Shown here piece by piece: positions 1 through 8,789 of a DNA stretch of 64,000 nt. Position 1 is the first letter of the stretch; each line of letters begins with the position of its first letter. The notes under the pieces were generated by a model. That model was not told the origin of the DNA and made no database searches. It saw nothing but the letters and a program-made list of their open reading frames with translations. Origin of the DNA: JAWRCU01 sp033542235 (lineage in GTDB: Bacteria; Pseudomonadota; Alphaproteobacteria; Rhizobiales; Rhizobiaceae); NCBI RefSeq assembly GCF_033542235.1, contig NZ_JAWRCU010000004.1:310001-374000 (forward strand), written 5' to 3'. Both the position numbers and the translations under genes were made by a program.

Positions 1-490
1 CCATTTGGACGTATGCCGCGGGCACGAAGAAGGCATGCGCCGGCTCATCTTCCTCTTGCGCTTCAAGGTATTTCCAGCCAGCAAGAGCGACGGAATCGCC
101 TGCTTTCAAGCCGGCGTCGCGCAGCCGATCGGCCAGGCGCGGATGCTGCGAGCGATCCTGGCCAGGCAGGCTGAGCGACTGGGCGAGGAGCACTTCCACG
201 CCGGGCAGGCGGGCCAGTGGCGCGTAGCTTTCCGATTCGTTTCCGGTGATCAGCACGCGGCGGCCGCCACGACCGAGCAGCAGGAACGCCTCCTCGAAAC
301 GCGGCTCGAAACCACTCAGGAAGGCGATGTTTCCGAAGTGCTCGCGGTCTGCGTAGACGATCAACCAATCCTTGCCGGCGCGTGCGAAGGCGGCATCTGC
401 GCGCGCTGCAAAGGTCTCCGCGGGTACTTGCGGCTGTTCTCCGGGCAAGTCGAAGACGGGAGGCGTTACGGTTTTCAGTATGGGAGCCAT
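1..490 (-). CDS. M24-family (Xaa-Pro/creatinase-like) peptidase, N-terminal part
   Basis: Reading leftward from an ATG at 490 gives about 163 residues before the window edge, so the catalytic pita-bread domain is not seen. The visible part looks like a creatinase/prolidase N-terminal domain: after a short leader comes KDWLIVYADREHFGNIAFLS, a stretch typical of M24 peptidases, then alternating hydrophobic strands (EAFLLLG, RRVLITGNE). The gene begins 19 bp after the stop of the M81 peptidase and shares its direction, so the two are probably cotranscribed with the ROK regulator upstream. Family function would be cleavage of an amino acid-proline or creatine-like C-N bond in the cytoplasm. The substrate cannot be told from this fragment. 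Confidence 0.75.
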   Translation of the reverse strand, partial: MAPILKTVTPPVFDLPGEQPQVPAETFAARADAAFARAGKDWLIVYADREHFGNIAFLSGFEPRFEEAFLLLGRGGRRVLITGNESESYAPLARLPGVEVLLAQSLSLPGQDRSQHPRLADRLRDAGLKAGDSVALAGWKYLEAQEEDEPAHAFFVPAAYVQM

Positions 491-509
491 GGATGCGAAC
501 CTTTCCGTG

Positions 510-1997
510 TTAGTCGCCGTAGAGCCCGTCTTCGGGCGTCCAGTCGAAGTCGGTGTCGAGAGGATAGGTCGGCCGTGGCAGGGCAGACCAGTCCAGGCGC
601 CTCATGTCGAGTTGAGAAACCCCGTCGCTCAACAAGAGGATGTGACGGGCAGCTATGTCTTCCAGTTGCGGGTGAAGGTAGCCGAGCTTCACGACATAGG
701 CCTTGTGCGCGGTCGGTTGAATGCCCATGGCCGTGAAGTGGTGTGGGGTGGTGATACCGATCGCGCGAGCATGGAAAGTGGCGAGAACGCCGCCGATCCG
801 AACGCAGGCCCAGGCGCCTTCGTGCGACCGGTAGGGCTGAAAACCGCCCAACTCCAGCGTCTCGCCGCAGGCTTCGACGCGCGCGATCACGCGCCGCTCG
901 GTGCGAGGCCGCGACACGTGCTCGGCCCCGAGCACGATCTCGACCTCGGCGCCGACCCCTGCAGCGATCAGGCGCTCGACCGTAAGCGGCGCGGTGATGC
1001 CGGCGACCACGATGTCGCTCGCCTGCGGGTCGTCGAGTGCCGCCTGCAAGACGAAGGTCAGGTCGCCCGCAGCACCCGCGGTGGTGTTGTCGCCGGAATC
1101 GGAAACGAATACCGGGCGTTCGACGGCGTCCAATGCCCGGCGCAGGCCCTCCGCCGTCTCGGCCGTCTCCATCCGAAGGCGGAATTCCGAGCGCTCCGCC
1201 CAGATGCTGGCTGCGAGGTCGACTGCGGCGTTGCGTGCCGCGGCAGCGTCGCCGTCGCTCACGGCAAAAGCGGTGACGGCCGTCGATGGCCGGTCGTTCC
1301 AGGCAAATCCGACAAGGATGTTGGCCTCCAATATCCCTGAACGCGCGTCATATTCGGGCAGCGAACCGTAGAGCTCGCGGGCGGGTCGCAGCGCCGTCAC
1401 GGCCGTCTCGCCCGGCACCAGGATAGGGATCCTCACGGCGGCCTTCTTCGGGCGAATGCCGCTGCGGATGACATGGACGAGCTGGTCGGCTGCGCGCCAT
1501 CCCGTCTCGCGATCATCGCGATGAGGCGCGGTGCGAAGGACGCTGAAGACTGTGGCTGCCGAGAGCAGGCCTGGCGTCATGTCGCCGTGGAGGTCAAGGG
1601 AGACGCCGATCGGCACTTGCGGGCCGACGGCGGAACGGATCGCCGCCACGAAGTCGGTATCGGCGTCCTCATCCATGCCGGCAACCTCGAGAGCGCCGTG
1701 ATTGGCCACGAGCACGCCATCGAAAGGTCCACCCTCGATCAGCCGACGGATCGTTTCCGACTTGATCTCGTCATAGGCAGCGGCGGTCATGGGTCCGCCG
1801 GGCAGGGCTGTCGCCCAAAAGAGCGGTACCGCCTCGATATCTGGTTCTTCGGCCAGCCGGGCCAGCATGCCGCGAACCATCCAGACGTCGCCCGCGAGCA
1901 TGTCCTCAGCATCGTAGCGCTGAACGGCCGTCGTATCGGTGGCGACGGGCGAAGCGAGCATGATCTCGATTGAGAGGCCGACAATGGCGATGCGCAT
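510..1997 (-). CDS. M81-family metallopeptidase (MlrC-like)
   Basis: A 495-residue protein of the M81/MlrC family, named for the microcystinase accessory peptidase MlrC; most members have unknown peptide or amide substrates. Family marks are visible: the metal-site segment SLDLHGDM near residues 134-141, the PHRDDRETG segment near 157-165 (PHxDxxExG in the family), and SDSGDNTTAGAAGD near 297-310 in the MlrC C-terminal domain. There is no signal peptide, so it should be cytoplasmic. It sits between a ROK regulator and an M24 peptidase on the same strand with short gaps, suggesting a small peptide- or amide-degrading operon. Two hydrolases together, opposite an ABC importer, suggest the imported compound carries an amide or peptide bond, but this is inference. 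Confidence 0.85.
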   Translation of the reverse strand: MRIAIVGLSIEIMLASPVATDTTAVQRYDAEDMLAGDVWMVRGMLARLAEEPDIEAVPLFWATALPGGPMTAAAYDEIKSETIRRLIEGGPFDGVLVANHGALEVAGMDEDADTDFVAAIRSAVGPQVPIGVSLDLHGDMTPGLLSAATVFSVLRTAPHRDDRETGWRAADQLVHVIRSGIRPKKAAVRIPILVPGETAVTALRPARELYGSLPEYDARSGILEANILVGFAWNDRPSTAVTAFAVSDGDAAAARNAAVDLAASIWAERSEFRLRMETAETAEGLRRALDAVERPVFVSDSGDNTTAGAAGDLTFVLQAALDDPQASDIVVAGITAPLTVERLIAAGVGAEVEIVLGAEHVSRPRTERRVIARVEACGETLELGGFQPYRSHEGAWACVRIGGVLATFHARAIGITTPHHFTAMGIQPTAHKAYVVKLGYLHPQLEDIAARHILLLSDGVSQLDMRRLDWSALPRPTYPLDTDFDWTPEDGLYGD

Positions 1998-2038
1998 GAA
2001 AGGGTCCTTGATCCAAATGATAGGGGCGCCGGAACAGG

Positions 2039-3199
2039 TCAGGGAATGACGCTCGACGCGTCGAGCCCCGTCACTCCATCGAGCGCGAGGGCGACGCCGC
2101 CCAGATACGGCCGGTCGGTCGCGATTTCAGAGAAGATCACGCGGGTCTGAGCCGCCATATTGGGGTGGGCAAGCCGTCCCAGGCTGCGCTCGAGCGATTG
2201 GCCGAGATAGCGCGATGCACGGGCCATGTCGCCGCCCAGCGCGACGACCGGCGGATTGAAGATGTTCACGAGATTGGAGACCGCCGCCCCAAGGATCTCG
2301 CCCGCCTGCTCGAAAACCGACACCACCGCGGGATCACCGGCTTCCGCGCGATCCAGAAGCGTATCGAAGCTGCGAACCGTCTTGCCGCCGCGGGCTTCCA
2401 CCTCGGCCGCAAGGGCGGGCTCTGAAAGATAGGCCGACAGACACCCTGCCGCGCCGCAAGAACAGAGCCTGCCCTGGGGGACAACCTTCATGTGCCCAAG
2501 CTCGCCGGCCAGCCCGTGGGCGCCCAGGTAGATTTCCCCGTCGAGAAAAAGCGCGCCGCCGACGCCCGAACCTGAGAAAAGATAGATGAAGTCGTCAAGG
2601 TCGATGCAGTTGCCGAACATATGCTCGGCCATTGCCGCGGCCTTCACGTCATTGCCTATGTAGAGCGGCGCTGAAACGATCCGGCTGAGGAGGTCGAGAA
2701 CGGGCACGTCGCGCCAGCCCAGGATAGGGGCGTGCACCAGCATGCCTTCCGTGCTTACCAGGCCGGGCAGCGATATTCCCACGCCGAGCAGGGGACTCGT
2801 GCGGCCGCTGGCGGCCGTGACCGCCGCGATGCCGTCCGCGACTGCGCGGTCGAGGGTCTTGACCTTGCGATTGAAGGACTGCCGGTGATGGGCGAGGGGC
2901 CGACCGTCCAGTCCCGCGGCCACGAAGCCGAGCTCTTCGGACTCGACCTGAACGCCGACCAGCAATCCGCTGTCCGGGGAGATCGACAAGCCTTCAGCCG
3001 GGCGACCGGGCCGGTTGCCTGCGGCTGTGGGCGTGCGCACGACCAGCCCGAGCTCGTCGAAGCGGGTGACGATAGAGGACACGGTCGATTTGTCGAAGCC
3101 GGTCCTCCGAATTATCTCCTTCTGGGAAATCTGCGGCTCGATCCGGATACGATGAAAGATTTCGTTCGCGTGATAGCGCCTGATGTCCGAAGTCCGCAC
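2039..3199 (-). CDS. ROK-family transcriptional regulator
   Basis: A 386-residue ROK repressor. Residues 1-65 form a winged helix-turn-helix (SQKEIIRRTGFDKSTVSSIV is the helix-turn-helix core). The rest is the sugar-kinase-like ROK domain with GVGISLPG, GNDVKAAAMAE and the zinc cluster GHMKV followed by CSCGAAGCLSAY around residues 236-255. ROK regulators usually bind a sugar or sugar phosphate. The gene diverges from the sugar ABC importer beginning at 3443 and is followed on its own strand by the M81 and M24 peptidases, so it is placed to control both units. The 243-bp divergent gap holds the importer promoter at 3345-3372. Confidence 0.9.
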   Translation of the reverse strand: MRTSDIRRYHANEIFHRIRIEPQISQKEIIRRTGFDKSTVSSIVTRFDELGLVVRTPTAAGNRPGRPAEGLSISPDSGLLVGVQVESEELGFVAAGLDGRPLAHHRQSFNRKVKTLDRAVADGIAAVTAASGRTSPLLGVGISLPGLVSTEGMLVHAPILGWRDVPVLDLLSRIVSAPLYIGNDVKAAAMAEHMFGNCIDLDDFIYLFSGSGVGGALFLDGEIYLGAHGLAGELGHMKVVPQGRLCSCGAAGCLSAYLSEPALAAEVEARGGKTVRSFDTLLDRAEAGDPAVVSVFEQAGEILGAAVSNLVNIFNPPVVALGGDMARASRYLGQSLERSLGRLAHPNMAAQTRVIFSEIATDRPYLGGVALALDGVTGLDASSVIP

Positions 3200-3344
3200 C
3201 GGCTTCCCTCATTAATCCCGGATCAAGAAAAATATCTGGCCAAATCGACCCAAACTGTCAATCTGTTTCATCAACTTTCAGCGCTCCCCAGAGCTGAACA
3301 CACTGCGATGTAGCCGAAAACGTGTCAATCTGGCCGGAATGGCG

Positions 3345-3372
3345 TTGACAGTCGGCAAGATGGAGGCATAAT
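3345..3372 (+). promoter_or_regulatory. Predicted sigma-70 promoter for the first ABC operon
   Basis: TTGACA at 3345-3350 and CATAAT at 3367-3372 are separated by 16 bp and lie about 70 bp before the start of the binding-protein gene. The divergent ROK regulator makes this the natural regulated promoter. No clear palindrome was found across it. Confidence 0.5.
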
Positions 3373-3442
3373 TTTTCTTGTACACAGATTATTGTGACCT
3401 GCCCGGCCATGGGTTTGGCAGTTGGCTCCACAGGGGAAAGAG

Positions 3443-4717
3443 ATGAAAAAGATCATATGGCTTGGTGCCGCTCTCGGCGCCCTTGCGTCTACGATCACGG
3501 TTGGCGCGCAGACCGTGCCTGAAATCTGGCACTACTACGCAGCAGGCTCGGAAAAGGCCGGAATCGATGCGCTCATCGCCTATACGAACAAGCAAAATCC
3601 GGACGCCCAGGTTGCCGGGCGCGTGATCCCGGGCAACGCCGTCGAATTGCGCCGGCAGCTGCAGACGGCTTTCATGGGTGGACAGCCGCCGGCGATCTAT
3701 CAGAGCTCGATGGCTTCCGAACTGAAGACTTTCGTGGATGGGGGACGACTGCATCCTCTGACGGATGTCTGGAAAGAGATCCGGGGAGATCAAATATTTC
3801 CAGAAGGCGTTCAGCGCGTCGTTAAGATCAATGGGGTACCCTATGGCGTTCCGTATGATCTGTCGCTGATCAACAATGTCTTCTACAACAAGGCGACCTT
3901 CGAAAAACTTGGAATCACTCCTCCGGCCGATTGGGATAGCCTCAAGGCGGCATGCAAGACCCTGCGGGATGCCGGAATTCAGCCACTCGCCAATGCCGGC
4001 GGGCCGTTCTGGAGCCTCTACAATTTCTATGCGCCCTTGGTGTCGACAGTCGGCGTGGATGGCTATTACAAGATCGCCTCCGGGGAACTCGCCTTCGACT
4101 CGCCGGAATTCCGCAAGGCATTGGCGCTCTATCGGGACACGATGGTGAGTTGCTACGCACAGAACTGGAGCGGCAAGACCTGGACCCAGGCCGCGGACGA
4201 TGTCGTGAACGGCAACAGCGGCATGTTCATGATGGGAATCTGGGCGGCCGCCTATATGAAGCAGGCGGGCTTCGAGCCGGGCAAAGGCTTCGATGTCTTC
4301 CCGGCGCCCGGAACGGACGGCAAGGCGATCTTCCAGATGGATGTCTTCGCCGCGCCGGAAGGGCCGGCCGAGACGGTGAAGGTTGCCGGGAAATTCATCG
4401 AGGCCGCGGTCAGCCCCGAAGGCCAAGCGGCCTTTGCGGTGCCGAAGGGTTCGCTCGCACCCAACATCGAGGTCGATCCCAAGATCTACGATTATGCCGG
4501 CGCCAAGTTCGCCCAGCAACTCGCGGCCGCTTCGAAGGCCAATGCGGTGCTGCCGAACCTGTTCTTCCTGCTGCCGACGAAGGTCGGTACGGAGCTTGGA
4601 ACCCAGATCGAAAAATTCGCGATCGATCCCTCCGAGGCCAATGAATCCGACCTGATCGCCACCCTGGAAGCGCTGCGGCAGGAAGCGCTTGCTGAAAACG
4701 CCTATACGAAGTGGTGA
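3443..4717 (+). CDS. ABC transporter substrate-binding protein, CUT1 sugar type
   Basis: A 424-residue periplasmic binding protein of the extracellular solute-binding family 1 type. The start at 3443 is chosen because it gives a standard signal peptide (MKKIIWLGAALGALAST, cleaved after VGAQ) with an AGGGGAAAGAG Shine-Dalgarno region just upstream; an in-frame ATG seven codons earlier is less likely. Typical family segments follow, such as FYNKATFEKLGITPPADWD near residue 150. It is the first gene of an importer with permeases at 4775 and 5686. No ATPase gene accompanies them, so a shared MsmX/UgpC-like ATPase from elsewhere would be needed. The substrate is likely a sugar or derivative but is not identifiable here. 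Confidence 0.88.
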   Translation: MKKIIWLGAALGALASTITVGAQTVPEIWHYYAAGSEKAGIDALIAYTNKQNPDAQVAGRVIPGNAVELRRQLQTAFMGGQPPAIYQSSMASELKTFVDGGRLHPLTDVWKEIRGDQIFPEGVQRVVKINGVPYGVPYDLSLINNVFYNKATFEKLGITPPADWDSLKAACKTLRDAGIQPLANAGGPFWSLYNFYAPLVSTVGVDGYYKIASGELAFDSPEFRKALALYRDTMVSCYAQNWSGKTWTQAADDVVNGNSGMFMMGIWAAAYMKQAGFEPGKGFDVFPAPGTDGKAIFQMDVFAAPEGPAETVKVAGKFIEAAVSPEGQAAFAVPKGSLAPNIEVDPKIYDYAGAKFAQQLAAASKANAVLPNLFFLLPTKVGTELGTQIEKFAIDPSEANESDLIATLEALRQEALAENAYTKW

Positions 4718-4723
4718 GGACAC

Positions 4724-4755
4724 GGGGAGGGTGCGTTCGAAAGCGCGCCCTCCCC
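4724..4755. promoter_or_regulatory. Intercistronic hairpin between binding protein and permease
   Basis: GGGGAGGGTGCG (4724-4735) pairs with CGCGCCCTCCCC (4744-4755) over 12 bp with one G-U pair and an 8-nt loop. There is no T-run, so it is more likely an mRNA stabiliser or partial terminator than a full terminator. It abuts the ATG at 4757 and would mask a ribosome site there. Confidence 0.6.
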
Positions 4756-4774
4756 AATGCATGAGCACGTGGCA

Positions 4775-5689
4775 ATGAAACAGCTGGTTCCGAGGCGCAG
4801 CGTTCTCTCGTCGACCACACGCGCGCATATCGCATTCCTGATCCTGCCGGTCGCGCTGTTCGCGGTGTTCTACGTCTATCCGATCCTTTCGACGGCTTAT
4901 CTGTCGCTGCACAGCTGGGACGGCGTAGCGCCGACCATGCGCTATGTCGGTCTGCAGAATTATTTCGTTCTCGTCCGGCAGCCGCGCTTCCTTCATGCGG
5001 TCATGAACAACATGTCCTGGCTGGCCTTCATGCTGCTCGGCCCGACCGGGGTCGGTCTGCTGCTGGCCGCCTTGCTCGACCGCGGCCTCAGGGCCGAGAA
5101 AATTTACCGCATGATCTTCTTCCTGCCCTTCACCATCCCCGCGGTCGCAGTGGCGGCGATCTGGCGATGGGTCTACGAGCCGACGAACGGCTTGCTCACA
5201 GCGACCTTGCAGGCGGTCGGACTCGGTGGCTGGGCGCAGAACTGGCTCGGCGATCCGGCACTCGTCACCTATGCGTTGATGGGCGCCGTGCTGTGGTGGA
5301 CGACGGGATTCGCATTCCTGGTGTTTTTCGCCGGGTTGAGGAACATTCCGGTGGAGTTCATAGAGGCAGCCCGCATCGAAGGGGCCTCGCCCTGGCAGAT
5401 CTTCTGGAAGGTCAGCTTTCCGCTATTGTGGCCATCCACGATCATTGTGCTCGGCATGGCCGCGATTGACGCGATGCGGCTTTTCGACGTGATCTGGGCC
5501 ACCACGAATGGCGGTCCCGCCTATGCATCGGAAGTGCTGGCCACCCAGATGTATGACGTGGCTTTCGGGCGCTTTGAGATGGGCAAGGCGAGTGCCATCT
5601 CCGTCTTTCTCCTCATTATCGCGGGGGTGGTCATCATGCCCTACATAGCGGCCATGTCACGGCGCGTGGCGGAAAGCGAGGCCGAATGA
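4775..5689 (+). CDS. Sugar ABC transporter permease (first CUT1 membrane subunit)
   Basis: About 304 residues with six predicted membrane helices, starting with IAFLILPVALFAVFYVYPIL. The inner-membrane subunit signature (EAA loop) is present as EAARIEGASPWQIFWKVSF near the C-terminal third. The start is ambiguous. ATG 4757 lies directly against the intercistronic hairpin and has no Shine-Dalgarno sequence, so I prefer ATG 4775, which follows GAGCACGTGG; the difference is six residues. It overlaps the next permease gene by 4 bp (ATGA), implying coupled translation. Confidence 0.87.
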   Translation: MKQLVPRRSVLSSTTRAHIAFLILPVALFAVFYVYPILSTAYLSLHSWDGVAPTMRYVGLQNYFVLVRQPRFLHAVMNNMSWLAFMLLGPTGVGLLLAALLDRGLRAEKIYRMIFFLPFTIPAVAVAAIWRWVYEPTNGLLTATLQAVGLGGWAQNWLGDPALVTYALMGAVLWWTTGFAFLVFFAGLRNIPVEFIEAARIEGASPWQIFWKVSFPLLWPSTIIVLGMAAIDAMRLFDVIWATTNGGPAYASEVLATQMYDVAFGRFEMGKASAISVFLLIIAGVVIMPYIAAMSRRVAESEAE

Positions 5690-6501
5690 CCTCGCTCTCG
5701 CGCAACCGGCCGGCCGCCGGCATCGTCGTCTTTATATTCGCGGCGCTCTTCGTTGCGCCGCTGGTCCTTGCCTTTCTAACCTCGATCAAGTCGCCTGCCG
5801 AAATCACGCGTGTGCTTGCACTGCCATCGGGCATATACATCGAGAATTACCGCATCGCCTTCGAACGCATGGGCCGCAGCTTTCTCAACTCGATCGCGAT
5901 CACCGGGCCTGCTGTGGTCCTGTCGATCGCGGTCGGAGCGATCGCGGCCTACCCGCTCGCCTTCATGCGGGGCCGGGGAGGCCGCCTTACCTATTTCGTG
6001 CTGCTGACCGGCATGCTGGTGCCCTTCCAGATTGTACAAATTCCGCTGTTCCTGATGATCCGGGCGATTGGCCTATTCGACACCATACCCGGCCTCTGGC
6101 TGGTGCACACGGCCTATGCCGTGCCGTTCTGCACCTTCTTCATGCGCAACTTCTTCGCTTCCGTGCCGCGCTCGATGTACGAGGCCGCGCGGATCGAAGG
6201 CTGCAGCGTCTCCGGCTATTTCTGGCGGATACTCTTGCCTGCCTCCGTCTCAGGCCTTTCGGCGCTGGCGATCATCCAGAGCCGCGCGATCTGGAACGAC
6301 CTCCTGTTCGCCATGACGCTGACGAGCAGCGACTCTGCCCGCCCAGCCACGGTCGCGATCGCCGGTTTCGCCAGCAGCCTGCAGGTCGAATACGGGCCAC
6401 TCATGGCTGCCACGCTGATCTCCACCTTGCCGGTGATGCTGGCCTATCTCCTCTTTCAAAAGGCGTTCGTTCGCGGCCTGCTCGGAGGCGCCGGCAAGTG
6501 A
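5686..6501 (+). CDS. Carbohydrate ABC transporter permease (second CUT1 membrane subunit)
   Basis: A 271-residue inner-membrane protein with six predicted helices and the EAA loop EAARIEGCSVSGYFWRILL. It starts at an ATG overlapping the stop of the upstream permease and ends with the usual FQKAFVRGLLGGAGK tail of MalG-type subunits. The next gene, a GMC oxidoreductase, begins 10 bp later. The operon does not contain a nucleotide-binding subunit. Confidence 0.88.
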   Translation: MTSLSRNRPAAGIVVFIFAALFVAPLVLAFLTSIKSPAEITRVLALPSGIYIENYRIAFERMGRSFLNSIAITGPAVVLSIAVGAIAAYPLAFMRGRGGRLTYFVLLTGMLVPFQIVQIPLFLMIRAIGLFDTIPGLWLVHTAYAVPFCTFFMRNFFASVPRSMYEAARIEGCSVSGYFWRILLPASVSGLSALAIIQSRAIWNDLLFAMTLTSSDSARPATVAIAGFASSLQVEYGPLMAATLISTLPVMLAYLLFQKAFVRGLLGGAGK

Positions 6502-6511
6502 GTTGCGTTTG

Positions 6512-8581
6512 ATGTCGACGCGAGATCCCGCCCCTTCATCAATGCTGCGCGCAGTGGTCGACCGAATACTGCCCGAAGGGGAGGGGTGGAGTGGGCTATC
6601 CGTCGGCGCCGACCGCTTCGTTGCCCGCATGCTGGAAACGGATGCCAAGGACGATGCGCCGGCTATCGAAGCCGGCCTTGCAGAGCTCGCTGCTGCGGCC
6701 AACCATCGCGGTTCGGACATCAGCGCCTCCGATGGTGCCACGCTTGATGCGCTGATCGATGCGGTGCAGCACGAGCCCTGGTTCCGCCGGCTGACAGAGC
6801 TTGTCGCCGAGGGCGCTTACGCCGATCCCGACAACGGCGCGAACCCGGACGCCGTCACCTGGACCTCGATCGGTTACCGGCACGGTCTGGCCGAAGGACC
6901 GAGCGGTCCTCCAGCCCGACCGGCTCAGCCTGCCAGGACGATCGGCCCACAATCCATCATCGACTATGACGTGGTGATCGTCGGCGCCGGAGCGGGAGGA
7001 GGTGTGGCCGCCTGCGTGCTCGCGGAGGCCGGCAAGAACGTGCTCCTTCTCGAGCGCGGCCGCGAGCTGTCCTACGTCAATGACGGGCACCGGGATCATC
7101 TGCGTAACCACCGCCTGTCTCTCTACGGGCACAACACAGGCCCCGACCCCGATGACAACCCTCGGGTCATCGTCGCTTCGGACGGCTCGGAACGGCGGGT
7201 GAGGGCACATGAGGCGGGAGCCCATGCGAATGCTGCCGGGGTCGGCAGCGGCACCTTCGTCTATGGAGGCCTCGCCTGGCGTTTCCACCAGGATGACTTC
7301 CGCATGGCCAGCCGATACGGCGTTCCTGAGGGATCGTCGCTGGTGGATTGGCCGATCGACCTGGAGGACCTTGCCCCATTCTACGAGCGCGCCGAACGGG
7401 AGATAGGCGTCAGCGGCGCCGTCACGACTCCGCGAGGGTTGACGGAGCCCATGCCTGCGGTGCCGTTGCAAGCGGCCGGGCGATTGCTGATCGAGGGGGC
7501 GGGGCGTCTCGGCTGGTCGACGATCCGGCCGCCGGTGCTCATCAACACGCGTCCGCGCGAGGGGCGCGGCGCCTGTATCGGCTGCGGCTCCTGCGTGGGT
7601 TTTCCCTGTCCCGCCGGCGCGAAGAACGGCACGTTCAACACCGTCATTCCCCGCGCGCTCGCGACCGGGCGCACGACCCTCATCACTGGAGCGATGGCCG
7701 AACAGATCCTGCAGGACGACCGCGGCCGGGTAACAGGCGTCGTATGGCGGTCGATCGCCGACGGTGCCGACCATCGCCATATCGCCCGGGCTGGTGCCGT
7801 CGTCCTTGCCGCCGGCGCGATCGAGACGGCCCGGCTCCTTCTCGCATCCGCATCGCCTGCACATCCGGAGGGGCTGGGCAATGCGAATGGGCAAGTCGGC
7901 CGTCACCTGCAGGGGCACTGTTATCCGACGGTGTACGGCCTGTTCGACGAGCCCGTGCACGGCGAGCACGGACCCGGTGTGACGATCGCCACGACCGATT
8001 TCGTCCACGGCAATCCCGGCGTGATCGGAGGCGCGATGCTGGCGGACGACTTCATCATGACGCCGGTAGCCTTCTGGAAAAACGCCCTCCCACCTGACCT
8101 CACTCGCTGGGGCGGGAAAGCGAAGGATTTCATGATCCGCAACTACCGTCGGGTCCTGGCCGTGAAGGGGCCAGTCCACGAGATTCCCAATCCGGAGAGC
8201 CGGGTCACCCTGCATCCCGAAATCCGCGATCGCTGGGGAAATCGAGTGGCACGGCTGTCTGGTGCGGTCCATCCCGAAACGCTGCGCACGGCGCGTGTGA
8301 TCGCCGCGCGGGCGCGGGAATGGCTAGCGTCGGCTGGAGCGCTTTCGGCCTGGGGCCCCGATCCGGTCTTCGGCCTCTCTGGCGGACAGCATCAGGCAGG
8401 TACCTGCCGAATGGGAACCGATCCGCGGCTCTCGGTGACGGATCCTTATGGCCGGGTCTGGGGTCACGATAATCTGGTGGTCTGCGATGCCTCGCTGCAT
8501 CCGACCAATGGCGCCTTCAATCCGGTGCTGACCATCATGGCGCTGGCCTTCAGAAACGCCGAGCAACTGGCGTCGGCTTAG
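6512..8581 (+). CDS. Gluconate 2-dehydrogenase subunit 3-like / GMC oxidoreductase fusion
   Basis: A 689-residue flavoprotein with two parts. Residues 8-135 resemble the small subunit (subunit 3) of membrane gluconate/glucose dehydrogenases (WFRRLTELVAEGAYADP, then GANPDAVTWTSIGY). From about 150 a GMC oxidoreductase follows with the FAD-binding VVIVGAGAGG near residue 158, GSGTFVYGGLAWR, and the C-terminal active-site block LHPTNGAFNPVLTI near 660-675. Cysteines at 355, 358, 361 and 366 (C-x2-C-x2-C-x4-C) could hold an Fe-S cluster like that of FAD glucose dehydrogenases. No cytochrome c subunit gene is next to it. ATG 6512 is preferred over the in-frame TTG at 6503. Probable role: oxidation of the imported sugar or sugar alcohol. 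Confidence 0.85.
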   Translation: MSTRDPAPSSMLRAVVDRILPEGEGWSGLSVGADRFVARMLETDAKDDAPAIEAGLAELAAAANHRGSDISASDGATLDALIDAVQHEPWFRRLTELVAEGAYADPDNGANPDAVTWTSIGYRHGLAEGPSGPPARPAQPARTIGPQSIIDYDVVIVGAGAGGGVAACVLAEAGKNVLLLERGRELSYVNDGHRDHLRNHRLSLYGHNTGPDPDDNPRVIVASDGSERRVRAHEAGAHANAAGVGSGTFVYGGLAWRFHQDDFRMASRYGVPEGSSLVDWPIDLEDLAPFYERAEREIGVSGAVTTPRGLTEPMPAVPLQAAGRLLIEGAGRLGWSTIRPPVLINTRPREGRGACIGCGSCVGFPCPAGAKNGTFNTVIPRALATGRTTLITGAMAEQILQDDRGRVTGVVWRSIADGADHRHIARAGAVVLAAGAIETARLLLASASPAHPEGLGNANGQVGRHLQGHCYPTVYGLFDEPVHGEHGPGVTIATTDFVHGNPGVIGGAMLADDFIMTPVAFWKNALPPDLTRWGGKAKDFMIRNYRRVLAVKGPVHEIPNPESRVTLHPEIRDRWGNRVARLSGAVHPETLRTARVIAARAREWLASAGALSAWGPDPVFGLSGGQHQAGTCRMGTDPRLSVTDPYGRVWGHDNLVVCDASLHPTNGAFNPVLTIMALAFRNAEQLASA

Positions 8582-8789
8582 AAAGACCTCGCTCGCCGAC
8601 GGCCGTACCGGCGTTGAGGGGCAATTGAAGCCGCCTGCGCCGCGCGTCAGCAACGGAGTTCGATTTCATCACCCAGACAGCATTGCCGCCGCGGGCTGCG
8701 CCGCTCGCGCCGCGCCAGTTGTTGTCCACAGCAGGCTCTTGCATTCTGATTCCACTGTTGTACGGTTGACTGGACAACTTGGACTGACA

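Noticed and set aside
3389..4996. 535-codon minus-strand frame opposite the first binding-protein gene
   Set aside because: Its composition is that of an antisense shadow (Arg/His/Gly-rich, no domains), while the plus-strand frame is a clear solute-binding protein.
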